Below are positions 1-11,144 of a stretch of 64,000 bases of DNA, piece by piece (position 1 is the stretch's first letter; every line of letters starts with the position of its first letter). Origin of the DNA: Hymenopellis radicata. Lineage: Eukaryota > Basidiomycota > Agaricomycetes > Agaricales > Physalacriaceae. The notes under the pieces are model-generated. The model worked only from the letters and a program-made list of their open reading frames with translations, made no database searches and had not been told where the DNA came from. The position numbers were made by a program, and so were the translations under genes. The DNA lies in contig JADNRX010000117.1 of assembly GCA_015501595.1 (NCBI GenBank), positions 62,001 through 126,000 on the forward strand. The letters are read 5' to 3'.

Positions 1-3000
1 TGCAACGGCATGTTCGGTGTACCATGGAATGGGGACACTATCGAGCCTCCCGACGTAAGAGCGCTTCTAAGCACACCCGCGTTTCCGCCGTCTGATGTAT
101 TCCAGATGAACCGGTGGTTCACCCTCGCGTCAGCCGACCTAGTTGTTCCTAATCAGGATGCCTGGCACCTCATGTGGGACTTTCAAACGCTACGCGAGAT
201 TATTGACAACGTCTGGGGTAACACGCCGTACGTTTATCACCTCGGCCTTGTCAACATTTTTACTTAAACGCCACTGTCAAGGCTCCAAAACAAGTCCTTG
301 GTGGTGGCTAACGAAATCATCAACACCTTCAAGAAAGGTGACCCGTCGACTGTGAATAAATGTCGCAAACTTGTCGAACAAGTCTTCGGTAAGGACTGGC
401 AGGCCAAAGGCGCTGGAATTTACGAGGAAGGGGAAAAAGACTCTAAGATTTGGGGAATCGGTAAGACACTTCAACACCATACTCGGCAAGCATGCTAACG
501 TCAAGTAGGGCAGTAAGTCATCTTCGTCTGATATTCCGTGCAGACGTTGAGCGGAACGTTTCATTCCAGCTGTCACATTGATACTGCTTGGTAAGTCCGC
601 GATACATGTCGTATACCGAAAACTCATTGACGTTGCAGGTTATGGCCATATCATGTCACCCAGCAGAAGGTGGCGCGTTCCTGGTCTACTCAGGTTGACC
701 TTATGGAACGGTACCCCGAGCATCGTTTCTCGTGTTCACAGGCACAGCAATTCAAATGGCTCGAGCAGGTTTGCAAAATGCATCTTTTCGACCGACGGCG
801 CGTCTCATTGCTCCATGCTAGTTGTATCCGCCGTTGTTCGAAAAGGTCAAGACAAAGATCCTTGCTGGCAAATTCCAACCCGTTGGTGGCTCATGGGTCG
901 AGAACGATGCTAACATGCCTTCGGGAGAGGCGCTTATCAGGCAGTTCTTATTCGGACAGCGATACTTTGAAGAAAAGTTCGGTGCTCGATGTGATACTGC
1001 TTGGTTGCCCGACTCCTTCGGATTGACAGGCGCTCTCCCTCAGATCATTCGTGGCGCCGGGATGAAATACTTTTTTACTCAGAAATTGAGCTGGTTCGTA
1101 TTTCCTCAGATGTTCATCAATTTTGGGCTCACAAACCTTGTAGGAATAACATGTGTGTGGCATGTCCTTATGACAATACGCCTTGTGTAACAGTCTGATT
1201 CTAGCAATCGTTTCCCGCACTCGACTTTTAATTGGGTCGGCATCGATGGCACTCAAGTTCTGTGCCACATGACACCTGGTTCGCATTCTAGCTAATTCGC
1301 TTAAATCTACCGTACTCATCTTGATTATTCTTCCAGTTGACACGTACACTGCACAGGCAACAGTAGGCGACGTCAAGAAGGGCGTCGAGAATCACAAGGT
1401 TGGTCATCCTCCGTACTACTGAACCTGAACCTCAAGGACCGCTTTCCAGAACCTAGAATCGTCCACGTCAGCCCTCTTGGTCTTCGGAAATGGTGATGGA
1501 GGAGGCGGACCCTTACCGAAGATGTTGGAAAACGTTGGTGACGGCCCACCCTTGCATCCATGAGGATACGTGCTGACCGCCACCATCTTAGCTTCGACGA
1601 ATCCGTGCAGTTACCAACGAAAATCGCGAATTACCCACCCCGTACATGGGACATTCTGTAGATGAATTCTTCGATATGTTGTTATCCACCAGTGACCAAG
1701 GGTCCAAATTGCCCAACTGGTGAGCTTTCACGTCCACTGAACGAAGTCTTTTCGATTGAAATTGTCTCAGGCATGGAGAATTGTACCTGGAGGTAAATCA
1801 TAACGGTATTTAGTTTTGAAGTGGTCTAATCAACTCACGAACAGTTCCATCGTGGTACATACACTTCGCACAGTGAGTGTCTTCTGTTGTTTGCTCGCTC
1901 AACCGCCATGTTAACGTATCATGAAGGCCCGATCAAGAAGGGTAATCGGCATTCTGAGATTCTCCTTCGGGAATGTTGAACATCTCGCGACATTGGCATC
2001 TCTGTACAAGCCTTCTGACTACACGTACCCAAGAAGGACATCAACGACAACTGGGAAAAAGTACTTCTCAATCAATGTACGTCGGTGTCTCTTCTCTTGA
2101 TTGGAGTTTACTTACATCATTTTCAGTCCACGATGGTATGTCTAGTCGTTAATGCTAGGCTCCATTCTATCACTGACATGATTTGCCGTAGTACTCCCTG
2201 GTTCCGCCATGTACGTTCGTTCATTTTCATCACAGACAGCAGTCGCTTCATCGATAATCTAGTGGCATGGCTTATGATGACGCCTCGAGATTGTACGCAG
2301 AAGTAGCGAAGAGCGGCAAAGCTCTTTTGGAAGAAGCATTCAGTGTCCTGTTCCCCGGTTCGCTGTCTGTCGCTTCTTCAGAATTCAACGGTGCCCCGCT
2401 CAAAAACATCGTTGCCGTCAATACGACATTCCTGCCCCGTCGTGAAATCGTCAAAGTTCCGACGTCTGGTCTCCAGGTAACGAAGAACGAGATCATTCAG
2501 ACTTCCACCGACGGAAAGGAGGCGTATGTTATCATGGAATGTGGACCTGATACGACGAACAGCTTTGCAGTGGTCAGCGACCTTGGCGGCCCCTCGCTAA
2601 AGAATGTTCCTCTGCCAGTGTCAGGTATGACTTCCGCGGCAGCTATCTATTCATGTTGCTCATAGACAGTAGTGTACACGAATGGCTCCGATCATTTCGT
2701 GCTGCGTAACGCCAGCGTGCAGCTGACGATCTCAAAGGGACGAATTACCAGTCTTTTGGATGTGCAGCTTGAGTGAGTTTTCATTTGTCAGGATCGATTC
2801 CTGGTTGACAGTCTTCGGAAGTCGTGAACTCCTCGTGGAGGGCGAGACTGGTGGATTGGTCATTTTCGAGGATCGCCCTAACTACTGGGATGCTTGGGGT
2901 GAGTGTAGTTGATCTTGTTTTCAACACTGATTCACTGCTTTCTTCAGACGTCGAAATTCACCATTTGGAGGGTCCTCAACCTCTGAGATTCGATAACGTC

Positions 3001-4310
3001 TCCGTGTTGGCTCATGGTCCATTGCGCGCCTCTGTTAAGGCCGATCTCAAGCATGGACAAAGCACCATTAGTGTAACGGTAAGAAGCTATGGTTTTCAAA
3101 GCTGCCACGTACCTTACCTTCTTCGTAGATTTCCTTGGATGCAGTACCTGGTAATTAAAAGCATTCCCTTGCTTCATTTTTATTGACCTGTCTGTACCTA
3201 CAGCGACTGTCACTAAGACCAATTCACGCTCCTTATTCGTCTTCGACGCTGATATCGACTGGCGCCAAAGGCACGAGTTCTTGAAATGTATGTTACTTCC
3301 GTCTTCAGAGCCTCCTTCATTTCTAACTCGAAGAACAGTCCAACTGCCTTTGAACATTCACAGTGATAACGCGACGTACGAAACTCAATTTGGTTACGTC
3401 CAACGCCCGACACACAAGAACACCTCGTGGGATATTGCCAAGGTATACTTAAAACCATTCCCGTCGAATGGAACACTTCTCATGCGCTCCTCAGTTCGAA
3501 GTTTGCGGCCACAAGTATGCGGATTTGAGTGAATTCGGCTACGGCGTTGCCATCCTGTCCGAGTCCAAATACGGCTTCTCCTGCCTAGGAAATGTCCTCA
3601 GCATCTCGCTTCTTCGAAGCTCTACGGCACCTGACGCTGAACAAGACCAGGGTATGTCACTTCCGATGTCCTTCAGCTAGAATTCTCATTGTCCATAGGT
3701 CAACACAACTTTTCATGGGCCGTCATGCCCCATCAAGGCCACTTCTTGGAATCCGATGTTCCCAATGCAGGCTACCTGTTCAATTCGCCCTTGTTCGGTA
3801 TGTATCACAGCTTTGTAGACAATTTCCGTTCGTTCTTATTTGTTCCTGCAGTCAGAGACACGAGAGGCTTTTCAAACCAGCTGATGGATCAAGTCCCTTT
3901 CGCTGTTCAGGGCGCACCGAACGTTTTCCTGGAAACCATTAAGCGAGGCGAAGACGATGGCAAGAAGACTACCACTGTCATCCTGCGACTCTACGAAGCC
4001 TTTGGCGGTCACGCAAGTGCTACACTGCACATCGGGGCTGGTATTCAAGTCAAGAAGGCCATTCTGACGAACATGATGGAAGACGAAGAGGGATCTACGC
4101 ACTTGACCGTGTCGCCTACTTCCCTTGGCGCGAGTAAACTCCAGCTCAACTTCCACCGCTTCGAAGTGAAGACCGTCAAGTTGGTCATTGGGAAGACGGG
4201 GAAGGCGCAATGGTAAGTAATGCACCTCTAATGTCGGTCTTCCTGCTAATTCAATGAACACTACTAGTCGCGACAGCTGGGTCACAGTTGACGCTGCTTC
4301 GGACAAGTAA
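1..4310 (+). CDS. AMS1: Alpha-mannosidase, GH38 class II (vacuolar/cytosolic Ams1 type), 5' end outside window
   Basis: Retaining GH38 mannosidase that trims alpha-mannose from free oligosaccharides. Yeast Ams1 acts in the vacuole and the animal homologue in the cytosol. The exon pieces run in order for the family: '[20 protein letters not shown]', then '[16 protein letters not shown]', whose Trp codon is split by an intron starting at 591, then the catalytic block '[15 protein letters not shown]' with the nucleophile Asp codon at 1011-1013, then '[15 protein letters not shown]', '[20 protein letters not shown]', and a C-terminal beta-rich domain ending '[12 protein letters not shown]' before TAA at 4308. 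More than ten short introns are needed. An example is 55-105, which joins 'EPPDV' to 'MNRWFTLAS'. The N-terminal several hundred residues must lie upstream of base 1. Exon joins around 1530-1660 are not fully resolved. Confidence 0.93.
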
Positions 4311-4338
4311 CAACGACTAGGATTGACGTGAAAGAAGC

Positions 4339-7300
4339 CTATTTGTGTACTGTATCAACATCATGTAAAAAGGTTGACTGGATGGGTGTATCTATCGATG
4401 GATAATCTACGTTGAGGAGTGTAGCTAACTCGTCCTCAAGTTTACCGCATACACAGATATGCTCTAAACTCGTTGCTTTAGTTGGGTCCTTCAACAGGGC
4501 TAGAGCTCTCTCGGCAGCAGCGAATTTGGCGGTGGGCTTGAATGCAGAGGCAATCGGGCCAACGAGGTGTACATCATGCAGACTGACTGCAACTCCGATG
4601 CGAGCGCCTTTTGGATGGGACCTAGGGGAGTGGTCAGTCGAAATCTTTGAGCCATATCCGCCCGGTAAACATACGAGAAGTTCGGTTTCATCCGACAGCC
4701 TGCTTTCGCCACCCAATGGTGTAGTTCGGTCACAGGATCCTGCTTCAGCGAAGGAGACACCTCATCGAGTAAGCACGCCATGACGCATTCGACAACGGCT
4801 GCCGTCCGCTCGTAGTCGTATCCCGAGTCGACGAGAACCGCGCCCATTATGCTCTCGAAAAAGTCACTCAGGGCTTTTGGCGGGTGGTACTTCCACCCGT
4901 GTGTAAGGATGTCCTTTGGCGTGAGGCTCTCGAGAACGGGAATGGCTTGGTCAATGGCCATGCTGAGATCGACGTTGTTGATGAGCGCGAGTTTATGGAG
5001 GCCCAAGTGCTTTACGGCCAAAAAGGCCAACGCGGACGCGCATACGACTCTGCTTTTCGGGAGGTGCAGCTGTGCGGAGGACGCCGTGGGGAACTTTTTG
5101 TACAGGTGTTCGAGGACGACAATGTCGAGTACCGCTGATGTCGGATTTCAGTGTTAAATAAAGAGATGTGGAATTGAAAGGGAACGACCGACCGTCTCCG
5201 AGGAACTCGAGCCGCTGGTACGACACGGTCGCTTCAGTCGTGGCAAAAGACGGATGGGTAACCGCTTGCGCCAGCAACCGCCCATCGCGAAACTTGTACC
5301 CAATATCACGTTCGAGATGCCAAAACATCGGCGCCACCGGCCTGCGCGGTCTGCGCCCATACCGCTCCGCCAGCTCTCCGGCCCGCCCATCGACAGCCCC
5401 AGCGCCACGCCCGCCCGGAGCGCCATCGGTATGCCGCCCGTGGCGAACACCGCACCAAGCGTCGCCTCCATGCAGTCCTGCAGACTCCGCCTCGGCACAT
5501 CCCGCCGCGCACACCTCACCGCGCCGTCGTCCACAACATAGCGCCACGCCAACACACTGTGCGTCTCGCCCGAGATGAACCGCTGCAGCCCAATCTCCAG
5601 CGCGCGCGTCATCAGGAACCGATTCGAGACGCAGTTCTGCCGCATGATGTCCAGCTGCCCTTCGTGCCGGTAGGGGTACTTGTTGAACAGGTGCACGGTC
5701 GTGCACAGCTTCAACACCGCGTCGCCGAGAGTCTCCAGCCGCTGGTTGCTGTAGCTGGCCCCCGCGCCCGGGATAGTCAGCGCTTGAACGAGGAGGTCAT
5801 CCATCGCTGGAGGAATTCCTAGTTCAAATCTGGCTGCACGAGCGCGGAAGATGTCCGTGAGACGCCGCGTCAGGTGCGGGAGCACTTGGTACGCCCTCAG
5901 GACGTCCCAGGACATGGCGAGCCAGCCACAAGAACCGAGAGGCAGAAGAATCGGAGCGTAGGATGTAGGTCGCTCGGACGGTGATTTGTCCAGGTGGTAT
6001 TTGGCCGCATTGAGCCGGTGGAGACGAGAGACTTCGATTAGCGGACCGTCGGTAGGTATCAGAGGCGTCCATTTATCTCGGGTCCAGCGATCCTTCCAGT
6101 ATTCGTAGTATGTCGCAAAACTGATTTTACTGTCTGCTGGGAGGGGAGACTGCGGGCTGAGGTCACGACGGATGCGACGAAGAAGATACGGCCGGCCACG
6201 CTCGTTGATATTGACAATCATGCAACGATCGCAAGACTCCTCCGTGACCAAAGACCAGTCGGGGTCGCCATACGGATTCGACAACAAGCGCTCCATCGCA
6301 GGGAAATCCGGATCGTGCTGGTCCGTTATGGGAACCAAGAACAGGCTCAACGGCGAGTTTATATCCTTCGCTGTATTGATATGCCAAATCGCCAGCCTCG
6401 TAAACCGGTCCATAACACTGCGCTCGCGGTCGTCCAAATCCAAACGCATCGAAGCCCGAGTCTCAGCCAGGTAATCATGGCTTCGTACAGCAACGGGCGG
6501 GAGATCTGTACCCGTCACGAGCCCTCCAACGGGGTGGTCGTCCACATAGACAACGTGCAGCCACAATGCCTCTCCCATCGTCCATGGGTCGCGCACGATC
6601 ACGTCCATGATGACTGGGACCGCGCTCAGAGGCATCAGCCGTCGACCCTCCAGATCCCGGGTTCCCTTACCCCTCTTGTTCGCCACGGGAAGAAGATAGT
6701 CATCGAGCACATCGAGTTGATGCAGCCGCTTCACCGCCATGAACGCAACAGCGCGCTTGGCCTCCTTCTTGGAATGTCTGAGCGGCCCCTTGAACACGAG
6801 ATCTTCAGGCGGAAGCGGCAAACAAGCAGGGAGGCGGAGGACCGATGAGTGATGATCTGTGTATTCCGGAAGCTGGGGGCTGGTGTACTTGTCGACAGGA
6901 ATCAGCGCACACAGATATCCGATGAGGTTGACCGCGTTGTCGTATGTCAAGAACGCTCCTGTGCCCGGCACAACATAACGAGCTCTCGCTTGAAGATCAG
7001 CGTCATCAATGTCGTCGTCTTCGTCGTCTATCGGTTCCACCGTCTCCTTCTGCTTCAGTGTTTCGGCTCGCGTCTGGTAGAGCGTTTTCAAAGCCGGTTC
7101 AGAAGAAGACAAGCTGTTGAACTTCTTCAGGTATTCTGTATCATCGCTCTGAACCATAATGATGAAGGTCGACGCCTTATTACGAGCGCGACCACGAGAT
7201 TGAACATAACCAACGAGGTGTTGAACCTTGTCAAAGCGGATGACTAGATCGCACGCTGGGAAGTCGAGCCCTTCTTCTGCAACATTAGTTGCAATAACTG

Positions 7301-8676
7301 AACAACGGCGTTAATGAATGTGCGACGCATGGAAATGTATAACTCACGCAAATTGACCTTTTTCTGCCGAAATGCCAGGACAGCGTTACTATTCCCCCGG
7401 GCGTTCGAGATCCCTTCGACGGAGGATGCTTTGCCTACGAGATCTGCACAAGTGATCAGACCTTTTAGCTCGGGAACATTGGGAAGAATATCTGCGAGGC
7501 ATGCTGCAACCTGACGCTGCTCAACGAAGACAATGCCCTGGAAGGTGGGAGAATGGTGCTGGAGAATAATCTCCACTAGTACGCGTACTTTGGGGAACAC
7601 CAGTCAAGATCGATGCCTACGTCGGGAGTGAAAAAAGATTGATAGTCAAGGAGGATTTCGGCGACATGATATATATCATCTGGTAAAGCCTTGCTCGTCC
7701 CGGACACAACCTCATCGTAATTGCTCCTCTGGACAATGAGTGCCCGGATACGCGTCCACATTTCTTTATGAAGATACATGGCGGCGCAGAAGGGACCGAG
7801 ATTGAACAGGGTGACTTGGTAGCGCCGCTCGATGACCTCCCATTCAAGATCAAGCTCGGGAGCACTAAGAATGGGAAATACAGTCAATGATGTCCAGATG
7901 GAGGACACCGGACAAGAAGGTTCTAGCGGCGAGGTGGATATATGCGTACAATCTGCTAACGATTATAAGGATTTCACGATTCGAAACAGTAAATTACCTC
8001 TTGTGGCTTTGGAGAGTGATTTTGAAGCTCGGTGCTGTTGTTGACGCCTATCACTATCGAGTCCATATTGGTTTCGAGTTCTTGCAAGGATTTTTCGGCC
8101 TGATTTGGATTCAATATTGGCGAGGCGGTCATCCCAAAGATCTTTGGCCGCTTTGGCGCGGGTACATTTGGTATTCGCGCATGATCATGTTGTATGGGTG
8201 GTTCTTTCGGGTGTGATGGCATTCGTCAAAGACCAACAAGGAGACTTTGGATATCTTCCAGACGGAATGGGTGATCAAGTTGTAAAAGACTTGGGCTACG
8301 CGGATGTCAGTGAGCGGGGGTGTTGAACAGCGCAGGGCATACGGGTAGTAACGATCACATCGTGCTGAGCAAACTTGCTCTCCCAGCCTTCCCTGTCGGA
8401 CACATCGACGTCCATCGAGCCATAGATCTTGAGTACGCGAAAAGACGTGTTCCGGGTAATAAAATCGGCCTGTTGCTCGGCGAGAGCGACCTTGGGAACG
8501 AGAAAGACAACCGACTTGCTGTAAGAGCTGGGCTGGACTGCGATCCACTTGATTAAGAGCGTGCTAATAAACGTCTTGCCGCTGCCAGTGTCGAGCGCCG
8601 CAATGACATTGCTAGTCTGAGCCTTAACAAAGATCTCCTCTTGGTAACGACGGGGTATGAGCGTCTCAACGGACAT
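4339..8676 (-). CDS. Dicer-like ribonuclease III
   Basis: Cuts double-stranded RNA into small RNAs for RNA silencing. Reading the minus strand from ATG at 8676: a DExD/H helicase with Walker A 'ALDTGSGKTFIS', box II 'VFDECHH' and motif III 'MTASPI'; a helicase C lobe ('GIVFVEQRQVAACLADIL'); a Dicer-dimer domain ('YVVPGTGAFLTYDNAVNLIG'); and a connector with only a weak PAZ-like region. Next comes RNase IIIa ('YSNQRLETLGDAVLK' with 'DCMEATLGAVF'), then RNase IIIb ('YQRLEFLGD' with 'DFFESIMGAVLVD'), and a C-terminal tail with a basic dsRBD-like stretch. The acidic catalytic residues of both RNase III domains are retained. The long open frame from 7157 leaves frame between the two RNase III domains. 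The change, within about 5367-5388, needs one extra base and no plausible intron fits. It faces the PLP2 gene across 160 bp. Confidence 0.93.
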
Positions 8677-8791
8677 GAGAGTAGAAAAGCAGTGCGGCGC
8701 TAAACACCGTGATCAGATGGCACAGCCCTTTTGCCTTCTGCGCTCATCGACTGCGCCTGCGCGACACAGTCAGTGCAGAGTCATCGATTCA

Positions 8792-8797
8792 TATAAA
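8792..8797 (+). promoter_or_regulatory. TATA-like element of the phosducin-like gene
   Basis: A TATAAA hexamer lies 40 bp before the ATG at 8837, inside the 160-bp divergent spacer shared with the Dicer-like gene. Position and sequence fit a core promoter. That it is used is inference. Confidence 0.45.
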
Positions 8798-8836
8798 ACA
8801 TGAATTCACTATGTGCTCTGTTTTCCAGCCTAAACC

Positions 8837-9795
8837 ATGTCTGTCAACCCAGATGAAGACACTGAATTGTATGTTTTATTCGACACTTGATCCAGTGCCT
8901 TGGCAGACTTTTTTCTGCAGCAACGACGCCCTTCGGAAGTATGGTATAATACCGGAGAAACAGGCGCCGCCTCCATCGCCGTCGCCCCGCCGTCACCGAC
9001 GCTGGAGGAGATGCTCGACGACTTTACTGCCTCGGAACTGAAGGAGCTGAGTGAAGATGCCCCGATGACGAGACGGAACGGAATATTGCTGCCTATCGAA
9101 AGCAGAGGCTCGCTGCAGAGCGCAAAGCAGAAAAGAAGGCGCGGTTTGGGAGAGTGTATCCGATTGGGAGAGATGATTATACGCGGGAGGTTACAGAGGC
9201 TAGCGCTATCGATGAGGATGGCGACACGGAAGGAAGGGCACTGGGTGGTATGCTTCCTGTACAAAGATGGGTATGTACCGTTTCTGCTGACGTCATGGCG
9301 CTCACGTCGCCACAGTTTACCTCGCAGCGAGCGAGCCTTTGGTCATCTCCGCACTTTGGCTGCAAAGTACCCGCGTACGAAATTTGTCTCGATCGTGGGA
9401 GACAAATGCATCCCCAACCTGCCAGACTCCCGGATTCCGATGATTATAATATATCGCAAAGGCGAGATTCGCAACCAGATTCTTTCCTGGGGCTCGGATC
9501 GAGAAAGGCGGTTAGAAGGTATCTGTTTTTATTTTCTTTACGTCCTTCAGATACTTACAGCATCACTATTGCAGAGCTCGAAGCCATCTTGTTAATGACA
9601 AATGGTATTGATTTGCCAGATGTTCCTCAGCCCACGGAACGGAAGGACGACGAGGACTCTGACGATGATGAAGACTATGCTGCAGATGCGTCTTCACGGA
9701 TGCGTTCTTCGGTGGCGTCAACCAATCGAAAAGCGCCCAAGAACATTCGACGGTCTGACGACGGGGACGACTCCGACTTTGAGTTTGATCTATGA
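8837..9795 (+). CDS. PLP2: Phosducin-like protein (PLP2/PDCL3 type)
   Basis: Thioredoxin-fold co-chaperone that works with the CCT/TRiC chaperonin on actin and tubulin folding. The start reads 'MSVNPDEDTEF' across intron 8869-8920 into 'NDALRKYGIIPEKQAP', the family's N-terminal signature (compare NPDEDTEWNDILRKHGILP-type starts). Next is the helical region 'TLEEMLDDFTASELKEL', then 'ERNIAAYRKQRLAAERK' and 'VYPIGRDDYTREVT'. The thioredoxin-like part has 'TKFVSIVGDKCIPNLPDSR' and 'IPMIIIYRKGEIRNQI', and the protein ends in an acidic tail 'DEDSDDDEDYAAD...DFEFDL'. Two frame changes, at CCCC runs 8985-8988 and 9060-9063, are each corrected by one additional C and match no intron. I treat them as sequence errors rather than gene loss. 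Confidence 0.92.
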
Positions 9796-9998
9796 TTATT
9801 GGATGTTGTATTCAAACTGTAATTGTATGTTGTTTTATCAAACCGTGCTTTGACTTTTCAGTGCGATGAAGCCATTGTTCTCAAGCAGTGGACAGGCTCG
9901 CTTTCATTGTCCTTGTTTGCGCCTGAACAATGAATCTCAGCCACTGCTGCGAACAATGCTTGTTGACGCGACGGATCAGGTGACAAAGTCTCGACGCG

Positions 9999-10030
9999 TG
10001 ACGTCATGGTGTCGCCAGGACAATATAAAT
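9999..10030 (+). promoter_or_regulatory. CRE palindrome plus TATA box upstream of the 10124 gene
   Basis: TGACGTCA (9999-10006) is a perfect ATF/CREB half-site palindrome. It is followed by TATAAA at 10024-10029, then a pyrimidine-rich leader to the ATG at 10124. The arrangement is that of a strongly expressed, possibly stress-responsive fungal promoter. bZIP binding is inferred from the motif only. Confidence 0.5.
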
Positions 10031-10123
10031 TACCAATGAATTCTCACCTTCAACCAACTCAGACACCCTCCACCATCAACCAACCGTGCGCCCCCATTTC
10101 TCCGCTCCCCAACATCTATTAAA

Positions 10124-10790
10124 ATGGCCGGTATGTTTTCTTAAATTTCTTTTTTCCAACAAAGCTCATATACGTCTACTGCACAGGTACTAAAAGAGCC
10201 TCTGACGACTCGGGCCCTACGACGAGGGCATCCAAGGCTGCCAAGACAGATAACGGCACAAGCCCCGCCAGCAAAGGCAAGAAAGGCGGCAAGCGTGGAG
10301 GCGTCAAGGTTGGTGCTTTTTTGTTCTCTTCAACAAAGAAACTCATGTTGAGAACTGCGCAGGCCAACTTGTCAGCATCCAACTTTAAATCAAAGGCGCT
10401 CCCGTTGCACGTCAACATTACGCACACACCGCCTAGCATCGCAGATGACGAGTCCGTTCCTGCTGCCAGCGCTGACCCGGGCTTCATCTCGACGGTTGCC
10501 TTGACCGCTGCGACGTTCAGCACTGGAAGCTATGGCTGGAAAGGCACCAAGCGCTTTGCTGTTGAGCTCCCGGGCGAGGGGGATGACAAAGAGACTGTAC
10601 AGGTTATGTTGACGTGGGTGTCTATTTCTCCAGGATCTAGTCATTCTTATTGACTCCGCCCAGTCTTAATGCCACCGTCATGGGTAGCAAGCAGGCTCCC
10701 AGTGACGATGAAGCCAAGGCTGACGAAGGTAAGGAGGAAGAGGCCAAGGAAGATGAGGCTAAAGAGGACGAGGCAGCTAAAGAAGATTAA
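10124..10790 (+). CDS. Small conserved protein with basic N-terminus and acidic tail, unknown function
   Basis: ATG at 10124 is followed by an intron after 'MAG', then 'TKRASDDSGPTTRASKAAK' and a Lys/Gly-rich basic patch ('KGKKGGKRGG'), a second intron, and a compact core ('LPLHVNITHTPPSIADDE', 'FISTVALTAATFSTGSYGWK', 'GTKRFAVELPGEGDDKETVQ'). A third intron precedes a tail with repeated acidic 'KEDEA' units and TAA at 10788. The basic start could act as a nuclear localisation signal and the core looks beta-rich. I recognise no named domain. Three clean introns and an intact frame across four exons support a real gene. Nucleolar/chromatin or chaperone-like roles are possible but not shown. Confidence 0.8.
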
Positions 10791-11144
10791 TCAGTTAACG
10801 AAAAGAAAGCAGTGGGGCATTGGGAACTACATATGTGAATCAATCTGTTGTAGCGATCTTTATTTGCTATATTATGACTGTTATGATCCATGCTTGAGAA
10901 ACCAGTGAGGAAATGCGCATGTCGCTGGGCAGTATACACAACTCAAGGATAACTTGGTACATTCACTATAGTGCCATTGTACAAAGTCCTTCACAGTCGT
11001 CGCAGGCGCATTCCTTATCGTCAAATAGACGCTGAGAGGATAAGAAATCAAATAGACGCCGAATAAGCGCCTGCAGTTCCTGTCCTCGTTGCACAATGTT
11101 CACGAATATCCTGCCCTTGTTGCACATTCTGGCCGACGACGGTC

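Noticed and set aside
5154..7157. Taking the 667-codon open frame as the C-terminus of the Dicer-like protein.
   Set aside because: Its last 60 or so codons lose similarity just where another frame supplies RNase IIIb, so the end of that ORF is out of frame.
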